Shown here: positions 1 to 12,452 of the stretch, piece after piece
How the letters are laid out: each line of letters begins with the position of its first letter
How positions within the stretch are numbered: the first letter of the stretch is position 1
Source of the DNA: Acanthamoeba lenticulata
Taxonomy: Eukaryota; Discosea; Longamoebia; Acanthamoebidae
Length of the DNA stretch: 21,357 nt
Assembly (NCBI GenBank): GCA_002179805.1
Contig: NAVB01001609.1
Coordinates: 1-21,357 of the forward strand
Reading direction: 5' to 3'
Notes under the pieces: generated by a model
What the model was told of the DNA's origin: nothing
Seen by the model: the letters and a program-made list of their open reading frames with translations, nothing else
Databases searched by the model: none
Program-made: the position numbers and the translations under genes

Positions 1-30
1 CGCAAACTAAATTGTAACAATGATGAACAG

Positions 31-3000
31 GGCATCACGCATGTGGTTGACTTCGGCCCGGGCCAGATGTCCGGCGCGGTATCCTTCACGTCCAAGAACA
101 AGGAGGGCTCCGGCGTGCAGTTCGTCATGGCCGGCGCGTTCCAGCCGTTCGAGGAGGACCTCGTGGTGGCCGACAAGTCGGTCCTCTTCGACACCCGCAG
201 CGAGGCTATCCCGTTCGCGCTCGACTGGGAGACCGAGTTCGGGCCGCGGCTCATCCAGCGCAAGGTCGACGGCAAGCTCATCGTCGACACCAAGTACACG
301 CGCGTCATGGGCAAGCCGCCCGTCATGGTCGCCGGCATGACGCCCACCACAGCCAGCCACCAGGTACGCGCGCACATATCATGCCACGTCACGCCGCGCT
401 GGCTCGCCCCAGCTCACTTGGCCACGGCTTCTCTCGGGCACAGATCGTGGCCGCCACCTTAAACGCGGGCTACCACGGCGAGCTTGCCGGCGGAGGCCTG
501 CCCACGGAGGAGATTGTGAGGAAGAGGCTCGACCAGCTGGTGGAGAGCATGGACGAGGGGCACGGCATCACCCTCAACCTGCTCTACCTCAACCCGCGCC
601 TGTGGAACCTCCAGTTCCCGCTTCTCGTCAAGCTCCGCAAGCAGGGCTATCCCATCGGTGCGCCAGCAGCCTCGCTCACCCTTGTCGTCGTCGTCCGCCT
701 ACTGCTTGCGTCCATGTGCTGACGATTGATTCCTGTTCTGCGCCGCGCAGAGGGCGTGTGTGTCGCCGCGGGCGTGCCGTCGCTCGAGAAGTCGGCCGAG
801 ATCATTGACGCCATGAAGCGCGCCGACATCAAGCACTTGGCCTTCAAGCCGGGCTCCATCGCCGCCATCCGGCTCGTGTGCCAGATCGCCGCGGCGCACC
901 CCGACACCGACATCCTGCTCCAGTGGACCGGCGGCCGGGCCGGCGGCCACCACTCGTTCGAGGACTTCCACGAGCCCATCCTCCAGACCTACCCGCTCAT
1001 CCGCAGCCAGAAGAACATCGTGCTCATCGGTGGCAGCGGCTTCGGCGACGCCGAGCACTCGTGGCCGTACCTCAACGGCTCGTGGTCGGTCAAGTTTGGG
1101 TACCAGCCGATGCCCTACGACGCGATCCTCATCGCCAGCCGCGTGATGGTGGCCAAGGAGGCCAACACGTCGCTCGAGGCCAAGCAGCTGCTGGTCAACA
1201 CCCCCGGCATCGAGAACGAGGAGGAGTGGGAGAACTCGTACCACACCTCGGCCGGCGGCATCGTCACGGTCAAGTCCGAGCTGGGCGAGCCCATCCACAA
1301 GGTCCTCACGCGCGGCCTCGAGGTCTGGAAGGATTTTGACGACCAGTTCTTCTCGCTGCCCAAGGAAAAGATGCTTCAGAAGATCATGGAGAAGAAGCAG
1401 TACATCATCAACCGCCTCAACGCCGACTTCCAGAAGGTCTACTTTGGCCGCACGCTGAGCGGCAAGGTGGTCGACCTGGCCGAGATGACCTACTACGAGG
1501 TGGCCCATCGGATGGTGTCCCTCATGTACATCGCGCCCGCCGACAACGAGGGCAAGGAGGGCCGGTGGATCGACAAGGGCTTCTTCGACCGCGTCCTCGA
1601 CTTCTCGCGACACACCGAGGAGCGGTTCATCAAGCGGTGGCCCGCGCTGGCCGAGCAGGGCGTCAAGGCCAAGTACACGAGCGCGCTGCCGCCGACCGCG
1701 CTCCTGCGGCGCCGGCCGTTCGAGTGGGTCGACCAGGTGTTCAAGACGGCCTACCCGGACGCCGCCGTGCAGCTGCTCTCGACCGAGGACGTCGACTACT
1801 TCATCCAGCTGTGCAAGCGCCGCATGGGCAAGCCGGTCAACTTTGTGCCGGTGATCGACGACCAGCTCCAGTTCTGGTTCAAGAAGGACTCGCTCTGGCA
1901 GTCCGAGGACCTCGACGCCGTGCAGGACCGCGACGTAGGCCGCGTCGTCATCCTCCAGGGCCCGATGGCCGTCCGGTTCTGCACCAAGGTCAACGAGCCC
2001 GTGGCCGAGATCCTCGACGGCATTCACGACGGCTGGATCCAGTTGCTCCGCGCATCCAAGCCCTATGCCCAGGAAGCGCGCCCCGTCCCGGCCGTCGAAT
2101 ATCTGTCGACGCCGGTGCCCGCGCGCGTGCTTGGTGCCTTCCCTCAAGTGGAGCGCGTCGTGCGGGTCCACGTTGAGACCACGCCCGCGCCCGCGGCGTC
2201 CAGCAAGGACGAGGCCGCACCGAAGCCGCCGGCCGTGACGGTGGTCAACATCGAGCTGCCGCGCGACAAGAACCTCCTCCCCGAGAGCGCCCTCTGGTTC
2301 GAGTGGCTTTCGGCCGCCAAGAACTCGTGGTGGCGCGCCCTTCTCACCTCGCCCCACATCGTCCAAGGTATGCGCCATCTCAGCGTTGGCCCTGAGTCGT
2401 GTCGACAGAAACTCATCACACAACAACTACAGGGAAGAAGTACGTGAGCAACCCGTTCCGTAGGCTGCTCGAGCCCGCCGTGGGTCAGCGGTACCAGGTG
2501 CGTTCGCACTCGAGCCGGTGGCACGAGGATGTGGTCGAGGTCCTGCTGTTCGACGACATGGCCGGCAACGGCGGCCCGACGGCCTTGCTGGCCGCGCCGC
2601 TGAAGCACAAGCCGGTGCTCCACATCAAGCGCGCCGCCGACCAGCGCGGGTTCTCGGTCACCATCTACCATCCCATCCCGGTCTCGTCGTCCGCCACGGC
2701 TTCACTGCGTTGGGAGATGGTCCCCTTGACCCTCAACTACAGGTACCGTATTTTCAAATCATTTCAATATTTTTATTTTATTTTTATTTTTCACGATTTA
2801 CTAATGCGTGTTACTTGTTCGTCCAGGTACAACGCCACCCGGGCGTCCTCGCCCATCGCGCAGGTGATGAGCGGCTTCAACGATGCCGTGAAGGAATTCT
2901 ACGGCAAGTTGTGGTTCTCCAATGCCGAGGAGGTATCGAAGGAGATTGCCAAGAAGGAGCCGCTCAACGCCACCTTCTCCAACGTGTTTGAGATCAAGAG

Positions 3001-6000
3001 GCAGGCGATTGAGTTCTTCAGCGCGGCCATCGGCCGCAGCCTGACCACCGACGGCAAGCTCCTTCAGGCGCCCACCGACTTTGCCATCGTCGCCGCCTGG
3101 GAGTCGCTCATCAAGTCGCTCTTCCTCAAGGTCACCCTCCTCCACCTTCACCACCATCCCCATCAGATTCTTGGCATTCTGGAGCGCTGACATTCATTTT
3201 TGTCGACGCAACAGGAGATCGACGGCAACCTGCTCCACCTGGTGCACCTCAACAACGGCTTCCGCAAGCTGTCGGACCCGACTTCGGCGCAGGCCTTTGC
3301 CGAGGGCGACACGGCGTTGATCAACATGGAGATCACCAAGATGCGCAAGACCGTCTCCGGCCTCCAGATCGGGGTCGTGGGCCAGCTCCACAAGAAGGCT
3401 GACCCGGCGGCGCTGATCGAGATCCGCAGCGAGTTCCTCTTCCGCGGCAACGAGCTCCACGTGCTCGATGCCAAGCAGGCCGCGCCGCTGCAGCTCGAGC
3501 AGGAGGAGCTCACCTTTGAGAAGACCAAGGACGCCTACACGCTGGTGATCAAGTCCAAGGAGGAGCTCGCCATCCTCCAGTCCAAGTCCTGGCTTCGCTG
3601 GAACTCGGAGGCCGACAAGAACAACCTCCGGCTGGGCGAGCGCCTCGTGTTCAAGTTCACGTCGCTCGAGATCCAGCGCCAGGTCGGCACTACGGCGCAG
3701 GGCGACGAGGCCGAGGCCTGGGCCGATGATGACCAGCCGCAGACGAGGCAGCAGCAACAGCAGCGGGTCAAGGTCGAGGGCGTCGTGTACAAGCTGAGCG
3801 GGCCCTCGTCGTTCGTGCCCACGCTGGCCTCGCTGGAGCGCGGCGATGAGCTCGAGCGCGAGATGATGAACGTCGTGGCCGCCATCGCCTACGAGCAGGC
3901 CGACGTGCGGGGCAACGTGCCCAGGGCCTTTGTCCAGCGCTTCGGTAAGCCGCTCGAGCACGCCGTGTTCTTTGACAACGGCGGCTACCAGCTGCTCAAC
4001 GTGTCCGACCGCATCGTGGTGCCGGCCGAGAGCGTCACCTACGCGCTGGCGTCGGGCGACCTCAACCCGATCCACACCAACAAGTACTTCTCCATCTTTG
4101 CCGAGCTGCCGCACGACACCATCACCCATGGCATGTGGACTTCGGCCAACGCGCGCCGCGTGATCGAGTCCTTCGTGGCCAAGCACCGGCCCGAGCGCGT
4201 CGTCGACTTCCACACCGAGTTTGTTGGCATGGTCAAGCCGCGCGACCAGCTGCTCACTTCGGTGCGCCACGTCGGCATGAAGAACGGACGCATGCTGGTC
4301 GAGATCGAGACCACCACGGAGCGCGGCGAGCTCGTGCTCAAGGGCTCGGCTGACGTCAAGGGCCCCAAGACCTGCTATGTCTTCACGGGCCAGGGCAGCG
4401 TTTCCGTCGGCATGGGCCTCGACCTCTACGCCTCCTCGCCCATCGCCAAGCAGATCTGGGACGCCGCCGTACGACCCGTCTCCTTGTTTCGTAATTTTTT
4501 CATTCTTATTTCACAAATTACTCATTTATTTTGTGGTAAATTGCAGGATTTGTACTTCCAAGAGGAGTACGGCTTCTCGATCCTGCAGCTGGTCAAGGAG
4601 AACCCGAAGGAGATCACTATCTTCTTCGGCGGCAGCCGCGGCAGGAAGATCAAGAAGAACTACCAGAAGCTCACCTGCCAGGTGCAGGAGGAGTACGAGG
4701 AGGAGGTCCCGGCTGTGCCGGCCGCCACCGAAGAGGGCGCTGCCACCGCGACGACGCCCAAGACCACCCAGCGCGTCACGCGCACGCGTACGCGCGAGAA
4801 GCCGCTGTTTGGGGACATCACCGAGACGTCGTCGTCGCACACGTTCAAGCACCCCGAGGGCCTCCTGTTCGCGACGCAGTTCTCGCAGCCGGCGCTGGTG
4901 CTGGTCGAGCTCGCTGCGTTCGAGGACATGCGCGAGCGGGGTCTCATCCCGTCGGACGACTGCATCTTTGCCGGCCACTCGCTGGGCGAGTACGCCGCGC
5001 TGGCCTCCGTGGCCAAGGTGCTCACCATCGAGAGCCTTGTCGACATCGTCTTCCTGCGCGGCATGACCATGCAGAACTCGGTCATCCGCGACCAGGACGG
5101 CCACTCGCAGGTGCGTTGCTGCCCACCTCACCCGCCACCTTAAACTCTTGCTGACGTCACGTGCGTGCCTGTGGCCCACACGCACACAAACAGTATTCGA
5201 TGGTGGCGGTCAACCCGCAGCGCGTGCACCCGTACCTGTTCCGCGACGCCCACCTGGACCAGATCATCTCGATCATCTGCGCGAAGAACGACCAGTTGCT
5301 GCAGGTGGTCAACTACAACGTGGAGCACTACCAGTACGTGGTGGCCGGCGAGAACGGCAACCTCAACATCCTGGGCATGGTGATCGACGAGATCCACCAG
5401 CAGCTCAAGAAGCACGGCAAGGAGGCCAAGATCGACCGCGCGTCGGTCGAGCAGCTGGTCGAGGCGGCCCTGCGCGAGACCGAGGAGAACGTGCGCGACC
5501 CGGTCACCCGCCGGATCGTGCTCAAGCGCGGCGTGGCCACGATCCCGCTGCCGGGCATCGACGTCCCGTTCCACTCGCGCTTCCTCAAGGACGGCGTCCC
5601 GGCCTTCCGTCAGATCCTGCTCCAGCGCATGTCGCCGCAGCAGCTCAACCCGAGCATCCTCGTCGGCCGCTACATCCCCAACGTGACCGCAGTCCCGTTC
5701 TCGCTCGACCGGGCCTACGTTCAGGCCCTGCGCGACGAGACACAGTCGCCCGTGCTCGACGACGTCCTGGCCCGGTTCGACGACCACCGCCGCGCGCCGC
5801 AGCAGCTGGCCTTCCACATCCTGGTCGAGCTCCTGGCCTACCAGTTCGCCTCGCCCGTCCGCTGGATCGAGACCCAGAAGGTCATCTTTGCTCAGCTCGG
5901 CGTCGAGCGCCTCATCGAGGTCGGCCCGGCGCCCACCTTGTCCCAGATGGCCAAGACCACGCTGGCCCTGGGCAACTACTCGCCTCTGGTCAAGCACGAG

Positions 6001-9000
6001 AACCTCTGGTACAACCGCGACCGCGACGTCATCTATTACAACAAGGAGGACCCCCCTGCCGACGCCGGCGCGGCCGCGGCGCAGCCTGTGCCCGTCGAGT
6101 CCGTGGCGCCCACCACCCCGCCGGGCGGCGCGACGCCGCCGCCGGTGACCACGCCCACGCCGGTGACCGCGCCCACGCCCACGCCGTCGCTGCCGACTCC
6201 GCCCGCGTCGGCGGCGCCCGTGGTCGACGAGCGGCCGACGGCGCTCGAGTCGCTGTTGACGCTGCTCTCGATCAAGCTGCAGAAGGACATCGACACCATC
6301 CCGTCCACGACGTCAGTCAAGTCGCTCACCGGCGGCAAGTCAGCGCTGCAGAACGAGATCATCGGCGACGTCCAGAAGGAGTTCGAGAAGGAGCCCGAAG
6401 GCGCTGCCGAGATGGAGATCGTGACGCTCGCCGCCAAGCTGGCCGACGGGCCCGACGGCAGCCACAAGCTCGGGTCCTTCCTCAACGGCCAGATCGCCAA
6501 GCTCATCAGCGGCAAGATGCCCGGCGGCTTCCCGCTCTCGTCGCTCAAGGGCTACCTGGCCGGTCGCTACGCGCTGGGCGAGGGCCGCATCGAGGGCGTG
6601 CTCCTGCGCGGTCTGGCCGGCGAGCCCAAGGCCCGCCTGGCCAGCGAGGACGAGGCCAAGCGCTGGCTCGACGGCGTCGTGTCCGACTACGCGCGGGCCA
6701 AGGGCATCGCCCTGTTCGACGCCGCTGGCAGTGCCGGCAGCGATGGCGGCAACGCGGGCGCGCGCATGATAGACTCGGCGCTGCTGGACAAGCTCGAGGA
6801 GCGCGGCCGGTCGCTGGTGCGCGACCAGATGAAGGCCTTCTACAAGTACCTGGCCGAGAACCCGCTCGACAAGGAGGCCAAGGTCAAGCTCTTTGAGCAG
6901 TTGCTCCGCGAGAAGGCCGACGAGCTCAGCCTGTGGGTCAACGAGCACGGCGCCGAGTACGGCAACGGCATCCGGCCCATCTTTGACGCCAAGAAGGAGC
7001 GCCGCTACGACTCGGCCTGGAACTGGACCCGCCAGGACTGCCTCGTGCTCTACTACGATTACGCCTGCGGCCGCACGCGTCGGTGGAACAACGACATCCG
7101 CGAGCGGCTGTACAGGATCAAGAACCGCGCCACGCCCAACGCGTTCAACATGACCCAATGGGCCAAGACCAAGGCCGTCACCGACGGCCACCCGGAGATC
7201 GTGAGCTTCATCAACATCCTGGGCGAGATCCTCCAGCGCGAGGTCGACAACTACCCGCTCTACCGCGAGCTCTCCATCCCGATGGCCCCCAAGCTCGAGG
7301 TCGACTGCAAGGGCTTCATCCAGTACATCGAGGTGCCCCGCCCGGGCGTCAAGGACATGACCGACTACGTCGCCGAGATGGAGAAGGGCGACCACCGCAG
7401 CAAGGCCGCCTCCGACGCCGACGAAGCTGCCGCCAAGGGTGCCGAAGAAGACGGCGGGAACCAGATGGCGCTGCTCCTTCAGCAGCTCCGCACGCAAAAG
7501 GTCGACCCGGCCATCCTGGCCTCGATGGAGAAGCTCGTCGAGGAGAACGCCCGCAAGCGCCAGCAGGAGCAGGCCGAGAAGCAGAAGAAGCAAAAGGCCG
7601 CCCAGCCCTACATCTTCTGCCGCGGGCCGGCCGAGGAGGACCCGTCGCACCGGACCTACGAGGCCAAGTCCACGGCCAAGTACATGGCCGTCCTGCGCGA
7701 GATGGCCTCCCAGGGCGTCACTTTCCACGACAAGACGATCCTCATCACCGGTTGCGGGCGGGACTCGATCGGCCTCGAGATCGTCAAGGCCATGCTGCGC
7801 GGCGGCGCCAAGATCTACGCCACGACGTCGCGCTTCTCGTCGTCGGGCAGCAGCTTCTACCACCAGCTGTTTGACCAGCACGGCACCAAGACCTCGCAGC
7901 TCATCATCCTCCCCTTCAACCAGTCCTCCCAGCAGGACGTGCAGGCCCTCGTCGACTACATTTACGACAAGGAGGGTGCCGACCTCGACTACATCATCCC
8001 CTTCGCCGCCATCCCCGAGGGCGGGCGCGTACGTGCATTCCATGCATTCCATTCCTTTTTTCTTGTATTTGTTGAGAATTTACATTTTTTTAATTCTTTT
8101 ACTTGTAGGACATTGGGTCGATCGACGGCAAGTCGGAGCTGGCGCATCGCCTGATGCTGACCAACACGATCCGCCTCATCGGCGCGGTCAAGAACAAGAA
8201 GGAATCGCGTTCGATCGTGACCCGCCCGGCCCACGTGCTGCTGCCGCTCTCGCCCAACCACGGCGTGTTCGGCTTCGACGGCCTCTACGCCGAGAGCAAG
8301 CTGGGTCTCGAGGCTCTCCTCAACAAGTGGAAGGCCGAGGGCTGGGCCAACTACCTGTCGCTGGCTGGCGCCGTCATCGGCTGGACGCGCGGCACAGGCC
8401 TCATGAAGGGCAACAACCTGCTGGCCGTGGGCATTGAGCAGCTGGGCGTTCGCACCTTCACCACCCAGGAGATCTGCTTCAACTGCGTCGGCCTCCTCCA
8501 TCCCAAGTATGTCCCGCTTTACCACGAGCACATATTTGGCATTCTTGGTTTTAACGGTTCATATACTACATAGGATGGTGGCCGAGGCGCAGAAGGAGCC
8601 CGTCCTGGCCGACCTGAGCGGCGGCCTCCTCAGAATCAAGGACCTCGGCGCCGTCCTCAACGACCTGCGCGCGTCGATCAACGAGGAAGCTGCGGTCCGC
8701 AAGGCCGTCTACGCCGACACGCAGAAGGACAAGGAGCTGGAGAACAACCAGACCGTTGCGGCCTCGACCACGGCCGGACACGCCATTCGGCCGCGCGCCA
8801 ACATCAATGTGCAGTTCCCGGCGCTGCCGACCAAGGACCGCCTGGCGCAGCTCAAGCACCTCAAGGGCATGGTCGACATGGAGCGCGTGGTGGTGGTCAC
8901 CGGCTTTGGCGAGGTCGGGCCCTACGGCTCGGCCCGCACGCGGTGGGAGATGGAAGCCTACGGCGAGTTCTCCATGGAGGGCTGCATCGAGCTGGCCTGG

Positions 9001-11959
9001 ATGATGGGCCTCATCCGCTACCGCACCGACGACGCCCGCACGGGCTGGGTCGACGCCAAGACCGGCGAGCCCGTCAACGACGACGCCATCAAGGCGCGCT
9101 ACGAGAAGCTCATCCTCGAGAACACCGTACGTCGGCTCGAATTCATTCCGTGCATTCCATTCGTTCCTCACGCGCTTGTGAATCTCTGCGCAGGGAATCC
9201 GGATCATCGAGCCGTCGCTGTTTGGCGGCTATGAGCCGAGCAAGAAGATGTTCTTGCACCAGGTGGCCATCAACGAGGACATGGGCCCGCTCGAGGTGTC
9301 GTCCGAGGCCGAGGCGCAGGCCTTCAAGCGGCAGCACGGTGAGGCCGTGGAGATCATCGAGAAGGACGGCGTGTTCTCGGTCCTGATCAAGCGCGGCGGC
9401 GTGCTTTACATTCCCAAGGCCCTCAAGTTCGACCGATTCGTGGCCGGCCAGATCCCGACCTCGTGGGACCCGACCATCTTCGGCCTCCCGGAGGAGATCG
9501 TCAAGCAGGTCGACCCGGTGACCCTCTACACGCTGGTCTCCACCGCCGAGGCCCTGGTCTCGGCCGGCGTGACCGACCCCTACGAGTTCTACGAGTACGT
9601 GCACGTGTCCCAGGTGGGCAACACCATCGGCGGCGGCTTTGGTGGCATGAAGAGCGTCCGCGCCATGCATCGCTCCGTTCTTCTCGAGGAGCCCGTCCAG
9701 GGCGACGCCCTCCAGGAGCAGTTCATCAACACCGTCGCGGCCTACGTCAACATGCTCCTCCTCTCCTCCAGGTCAGCCATCCCTTCCATTTTTCATTATT
9801 TTGTTATTTTTTAAAATATTTTGTTATTATTTTATAGACCAATTTTTAATCTTTTTATGATTTTTTGTGGACAGTGGCCCGATCAAGACGCCGGTGGGCG
9901 CCTGCGCGACGGCCGTGGGCTCGATCGAGATCGGCGTGGAGACGACCCAGACCGGGAAGGCCAAGATCGTGGTCGTGGGCGGCTACGACGACTTTAGCGA
10001 GGAGGGCTCCTACGGGTTCGCCTCGATGAAGGCCACCTCCAACTCCGAGGCCGAGATGGAGGCCGGCCGTCCCCCCGCCGAGATGTCCCGCCCGGCCACC
10101 TCGACCCGCAGCGGCTTCATGGAGTCGCAGGGCGCCGGCGTGCAGATCCTCATGTCCGCCGATCTCGCCATCAAGGTTTGTTTTCCCTTTCTTTTTCTTT
10201 TTTATTTTAATCATTCTTCACATTTTAGTCGATTTTTGTGCTGACGTTGGCGGCGATCAGATGGGCGTGCCGATCTACGGCATCGTGAGCCATGTGGCGA
10301 CGGCGACGGACAAGAACGGGCGCAGCGTGCCGGCCCCGGGCAAGGGCCTGCTGGTGACGGCCCGGCAGCAGAACGCGCTGCTCCCGTCGCCCCTGCTCGA
10401 CGTCGAGTACCGGCGCAGGAACCTGGAGGCCGAGCTGGCCAAGGTCGACGAGTGGTACAAGGCCGAGCTCGAGTTCCTCGACCGGTGGCTGCGGGAGCAG
10501 ATCGTGCGCGGCGGCCTGAGCGAGGAGCAGCAGGTCACGCTGGTCCGCGAGCAGCGCGAGTCGCTCGAGATCAAGTTCCGCCACCGCCGGACGGCGGCGA
10601 TGGCCGTCTGGGGCAACGACTTTTACCGCAACGACCCCTACATCTCGCCGCTGACGGGCGGCCTCGCCGTGTGGGGCCTCACGATCGACGACGTCGAGGT
10701 GGCCTCGTTCCACGGCACCGGCACGGCGGCCAACGACATCAACGAGTCGCAGCTGCTGCAGAAGCAGCTCGAGCACTTGGGCCGCACGACGGGCAACTGC
10801 ATCCTGAGCATCTTCCAGAAGTACCTCACGGGCCACCCCAAGGGCGCCGCCGCCGCGTGGATGCTCAACGGCCTGCTCCAGTCCATGATGACCGGCATCG
10901 TCCCGGGCAACCGCAACGCCGACAACATCGACAAGGAGCTCGAGGCCTGCGACCACATCGTCTTCCTCAACCGCTCGCTTCACACCTACGGCTTCAAGGC
11001 CGGCCTCCTCAAGAGCTTCGGCTTTGGCCAAGGTTCGTCGTCTCTCCCCCGCTCGTCTCCTCACCTTTTTTTATGCTCAAGTCTCACGCGTCCACACACG
11101 CGTCCACCGCATACACGCACACACAGTGGGTGGCGAGATTCTGGTGATCCACCCGGACTATGTGCTGGCGCAGCTGGCCCCGGAGGAACTCGACGCCTAT
11201 GCCGAGCGCAGGCAGAAGCGCTACAACAGGGCCTACCGCCACTGGCACGATGCGCTGACCCAGCGCAAGGCCTTTGTCATGGTCAAGGACCACGCGCCCT
11301 ACACCTACGGCGAGGAGCAGAAGGTCTACCTCAACCCCAAGGCCCGCGCCACGTTCGACGGCGTCTCGTGGTCCTTCCCGCAGACCGACCGCCGCAAGCT
11401 CTACGCCCAGAAGAACGGCAGTGGTGGCGGATCGTCGTCGCCCACGTCGGCATCCAAGGCCAGCCGCAGCGGCAGCTCGACGCCGCGCGGCAAGTCGTCG
11501 GCGCGCACCAACCTCGAGGTGACGCTGCGTGAGATGGGCGAGGGCCTGCGCGCGCCCAACGACCGCGGCATCGGCGTCGACACGCAGCTGATCTCCGAGA
11601 TCGAGGTGTCCATCTCCAACAGCACCAACTTCCTGAGCCGCAACTTCACGCCAGACGAGGTCAACTACTGCCGCTCGACGGGCGACCCGGCCGCCAGCTT
11701 CGCCGGCCGCTGGGCCGCCAAGGAGGCCGTCGTCAAGGCCATCTCCTCGTGCGACGACAACGAGCGCTCGCGCGAGCTGTGGGAAGGCGGCGGCGCGGCC
11801 CTGCGCGACATCGAGATCCTGCGTGGCCCGTCGGGCGCGCCGAGGGTGGTGCTGCACGGCCACGCCCAGACGGTGGCGTCTGTCCTCGGCATCAACTCGA
11901 TCAAGGTCACCATTTCCCACTCGGGCGAGTACGCGATTGCTCAGGCCTTGGCGCAGTAG
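31..11959 (+). CDS. Fused single-chain type I fatty acid synthase (fungal beta+alpha), 5'-partial
   Basis: Cytosolic megasynthase making long-chain acyl-CoA from acetyl- and malonyl-CoA with NADPH. I read 14 exons: 31-363, 444-657, 751-2367, 2433-2742, 2827-3130, 3215-4468, 4547-5110, 5194-8028, 8109-8506, 8574-9126, 9194-9771, 9875-10175, 10261-11032, 11127-11959. They give 3621 visible residues. Domains by similarity to yeast FAS1/FAS2: end of acetyltransferase (~1-40); enoyl reductase, GGHHSFED His 249-250; dehydratase, Asp1208 and His1213 in GDLNPIH; malonyl/palmitoyl transferase, GHSLGEY Ser1489 and His1659; ACP, GGKS Ser1915; ketoreductase, Tyr2537/Lys2541; ketosynthase, Cys2997, His3238, His3279; C-terminal phosphopantetheinyl transferase, Asp3496, Glu3544. 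Yeast splits the chain inside MPT; here it continues near residue 1732. Bases 1-30 are AT-rich and end in CAG, so probably the tail of an intron. The N-terminus is outside the window. Confidence 0.95.
5740..6000 (+). other. Beta/alpha fusion point inside the MPT domain
   Basis: This stretch encodes the place where fungal FAS1 normally ends and FAS2 starts. The reading frame is open with no stop, no intron and no added linker. Residues like the yeast beta C-terminal helix ([11 protein letters not shown]) run straight into the alpha N-terminal segment ([21 protein letters not shown]). The fused order matches the single-chain FAS-I of mycobacteria and corynebacteria. Confidence 0.9.
6049..6235 (+). 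other. Pro/Thr/Ala-rich linker tethering the ACP domain
   Basis: Roughly 60 residues between the MPT and ACP domains are almost only Pro, Thr, Ala, Val and Ser, with short PTP repeats. Yeast has an Ala/Pro-rich flexible linker at the same place, which lets ACP swing between active sites. The DNA is very GC-rich and repetitive, so length variation between strains would not be surprising. Confidence 0.8.
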
Positions 11960-12094
11960 TTGCGTGCTCAGCGTGACCGTACCGCGCCTTGATCCAGGAA
12001 GAGAAAAGAGGAAGCGTTTATTGTGGAGCGGGCGCCTGGAGCCCGGCGACAGAGGTCGTCACAAAAGGAAGGTGACGACGGGAAAGGCAAAGAT

Positions 12095-12100
12095 AATAAA
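12095..12100 (+). terminator. Candidate poly(A) signal of the FAS gene
   Basis: AATAAA lies 136 nt after the FAS stop codon (11957-11959). Nothing else gene-like is visible between 11960 and the first tRNA at 12250, so this stretch is probably 3' UTR and spacer. Confidence 0.5.
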
Positions 12101-12241
12101 GAGATGATGAGACTGGAATTTCAACATAAGTGAAAAAAGCCCCACCTGGCTGCGAGCTGTGCAAGGCTGGGGGTGGTGAATTCGGGCTTCGGGGCTGGCA
12201 AGGGGGAAGAGAAGAGGTTGAATTGGATTCTATCGAGGGGA

Positions 12242-12333
12242 AAAAGGATCGACGTTGGCAGGATTCGAACCTGCGCGGGGAAACCCCACCTCGTTAGCAG
12301 CGAGGCACCTTAACCACTCGGCCACAACGTCTT
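12242..12333. repeat. Left arm of 92-bp inverted repeat carrying tRNA-Ser
   Basis: The reverse complement of this segment equals 13427-13518 base for base: the 81-nt tRNA-Ser(GCT) body plus 2 nt upstream and 9 nt downstream (discriminator G and the start of the T-run). The arms face outwards and are 1093 bp apart. Confidence 0.9.
12250..12331 (-). tRNA. tRNA-Ser(GCT), copy 1
   Basis: On the minus strand this folds as a type II tRNA: acceptor GACGTTG/CAACGTC, anticodon loop CTGCTAA (anticodon GCT) closed by CCTCG/CGAGG, a long variable arm GGGG-TTT-CCCC, T-loop TTCGAAT, and discriminator G as usual for eukaryotic tRNA-Ser. The CCA end is not encoded. A T5 run (A5 at 12241-12245 on the plus strand) follows directly as Pol III terminator. 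It is identical to the copy at 13429-13510. Confidence 0.97.
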
Positions 12334-12452
12334 GTTTGCGTCAAATAACTTAGAAGCATATGTCAAATTTTTTTCAATTGTCGCTGCAAACGTTTGGCCT
12401 GGCAAAAAGCTTGCCGAAAGCTGCCATTAACCGACAACGAGCAGAAAAAGAT

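Noticed and set aside
699..2426. 575-residue open frame on the minus strand opposite FAS
   Set aside because: It mirrors the FAS exons. High-GC codons ending in C or G leave the antisense frame open; the translation is biased in composition and has no family features.
5148..6896. 582-residue open frame in another plus-strand frame
   Set aside because: Shifted shadow of the MPT-ACP exon, mostly Arg, Pro and Ala; the overlapping frame matches FAS over its whole length.
6340..8052. 570-residue open frame on the minus strand opposite FAS
   Set aside because: Same effect: a shadow of a strongly conserved FAS exon, rich in Leu, Val, Gly and Ala and without domains.
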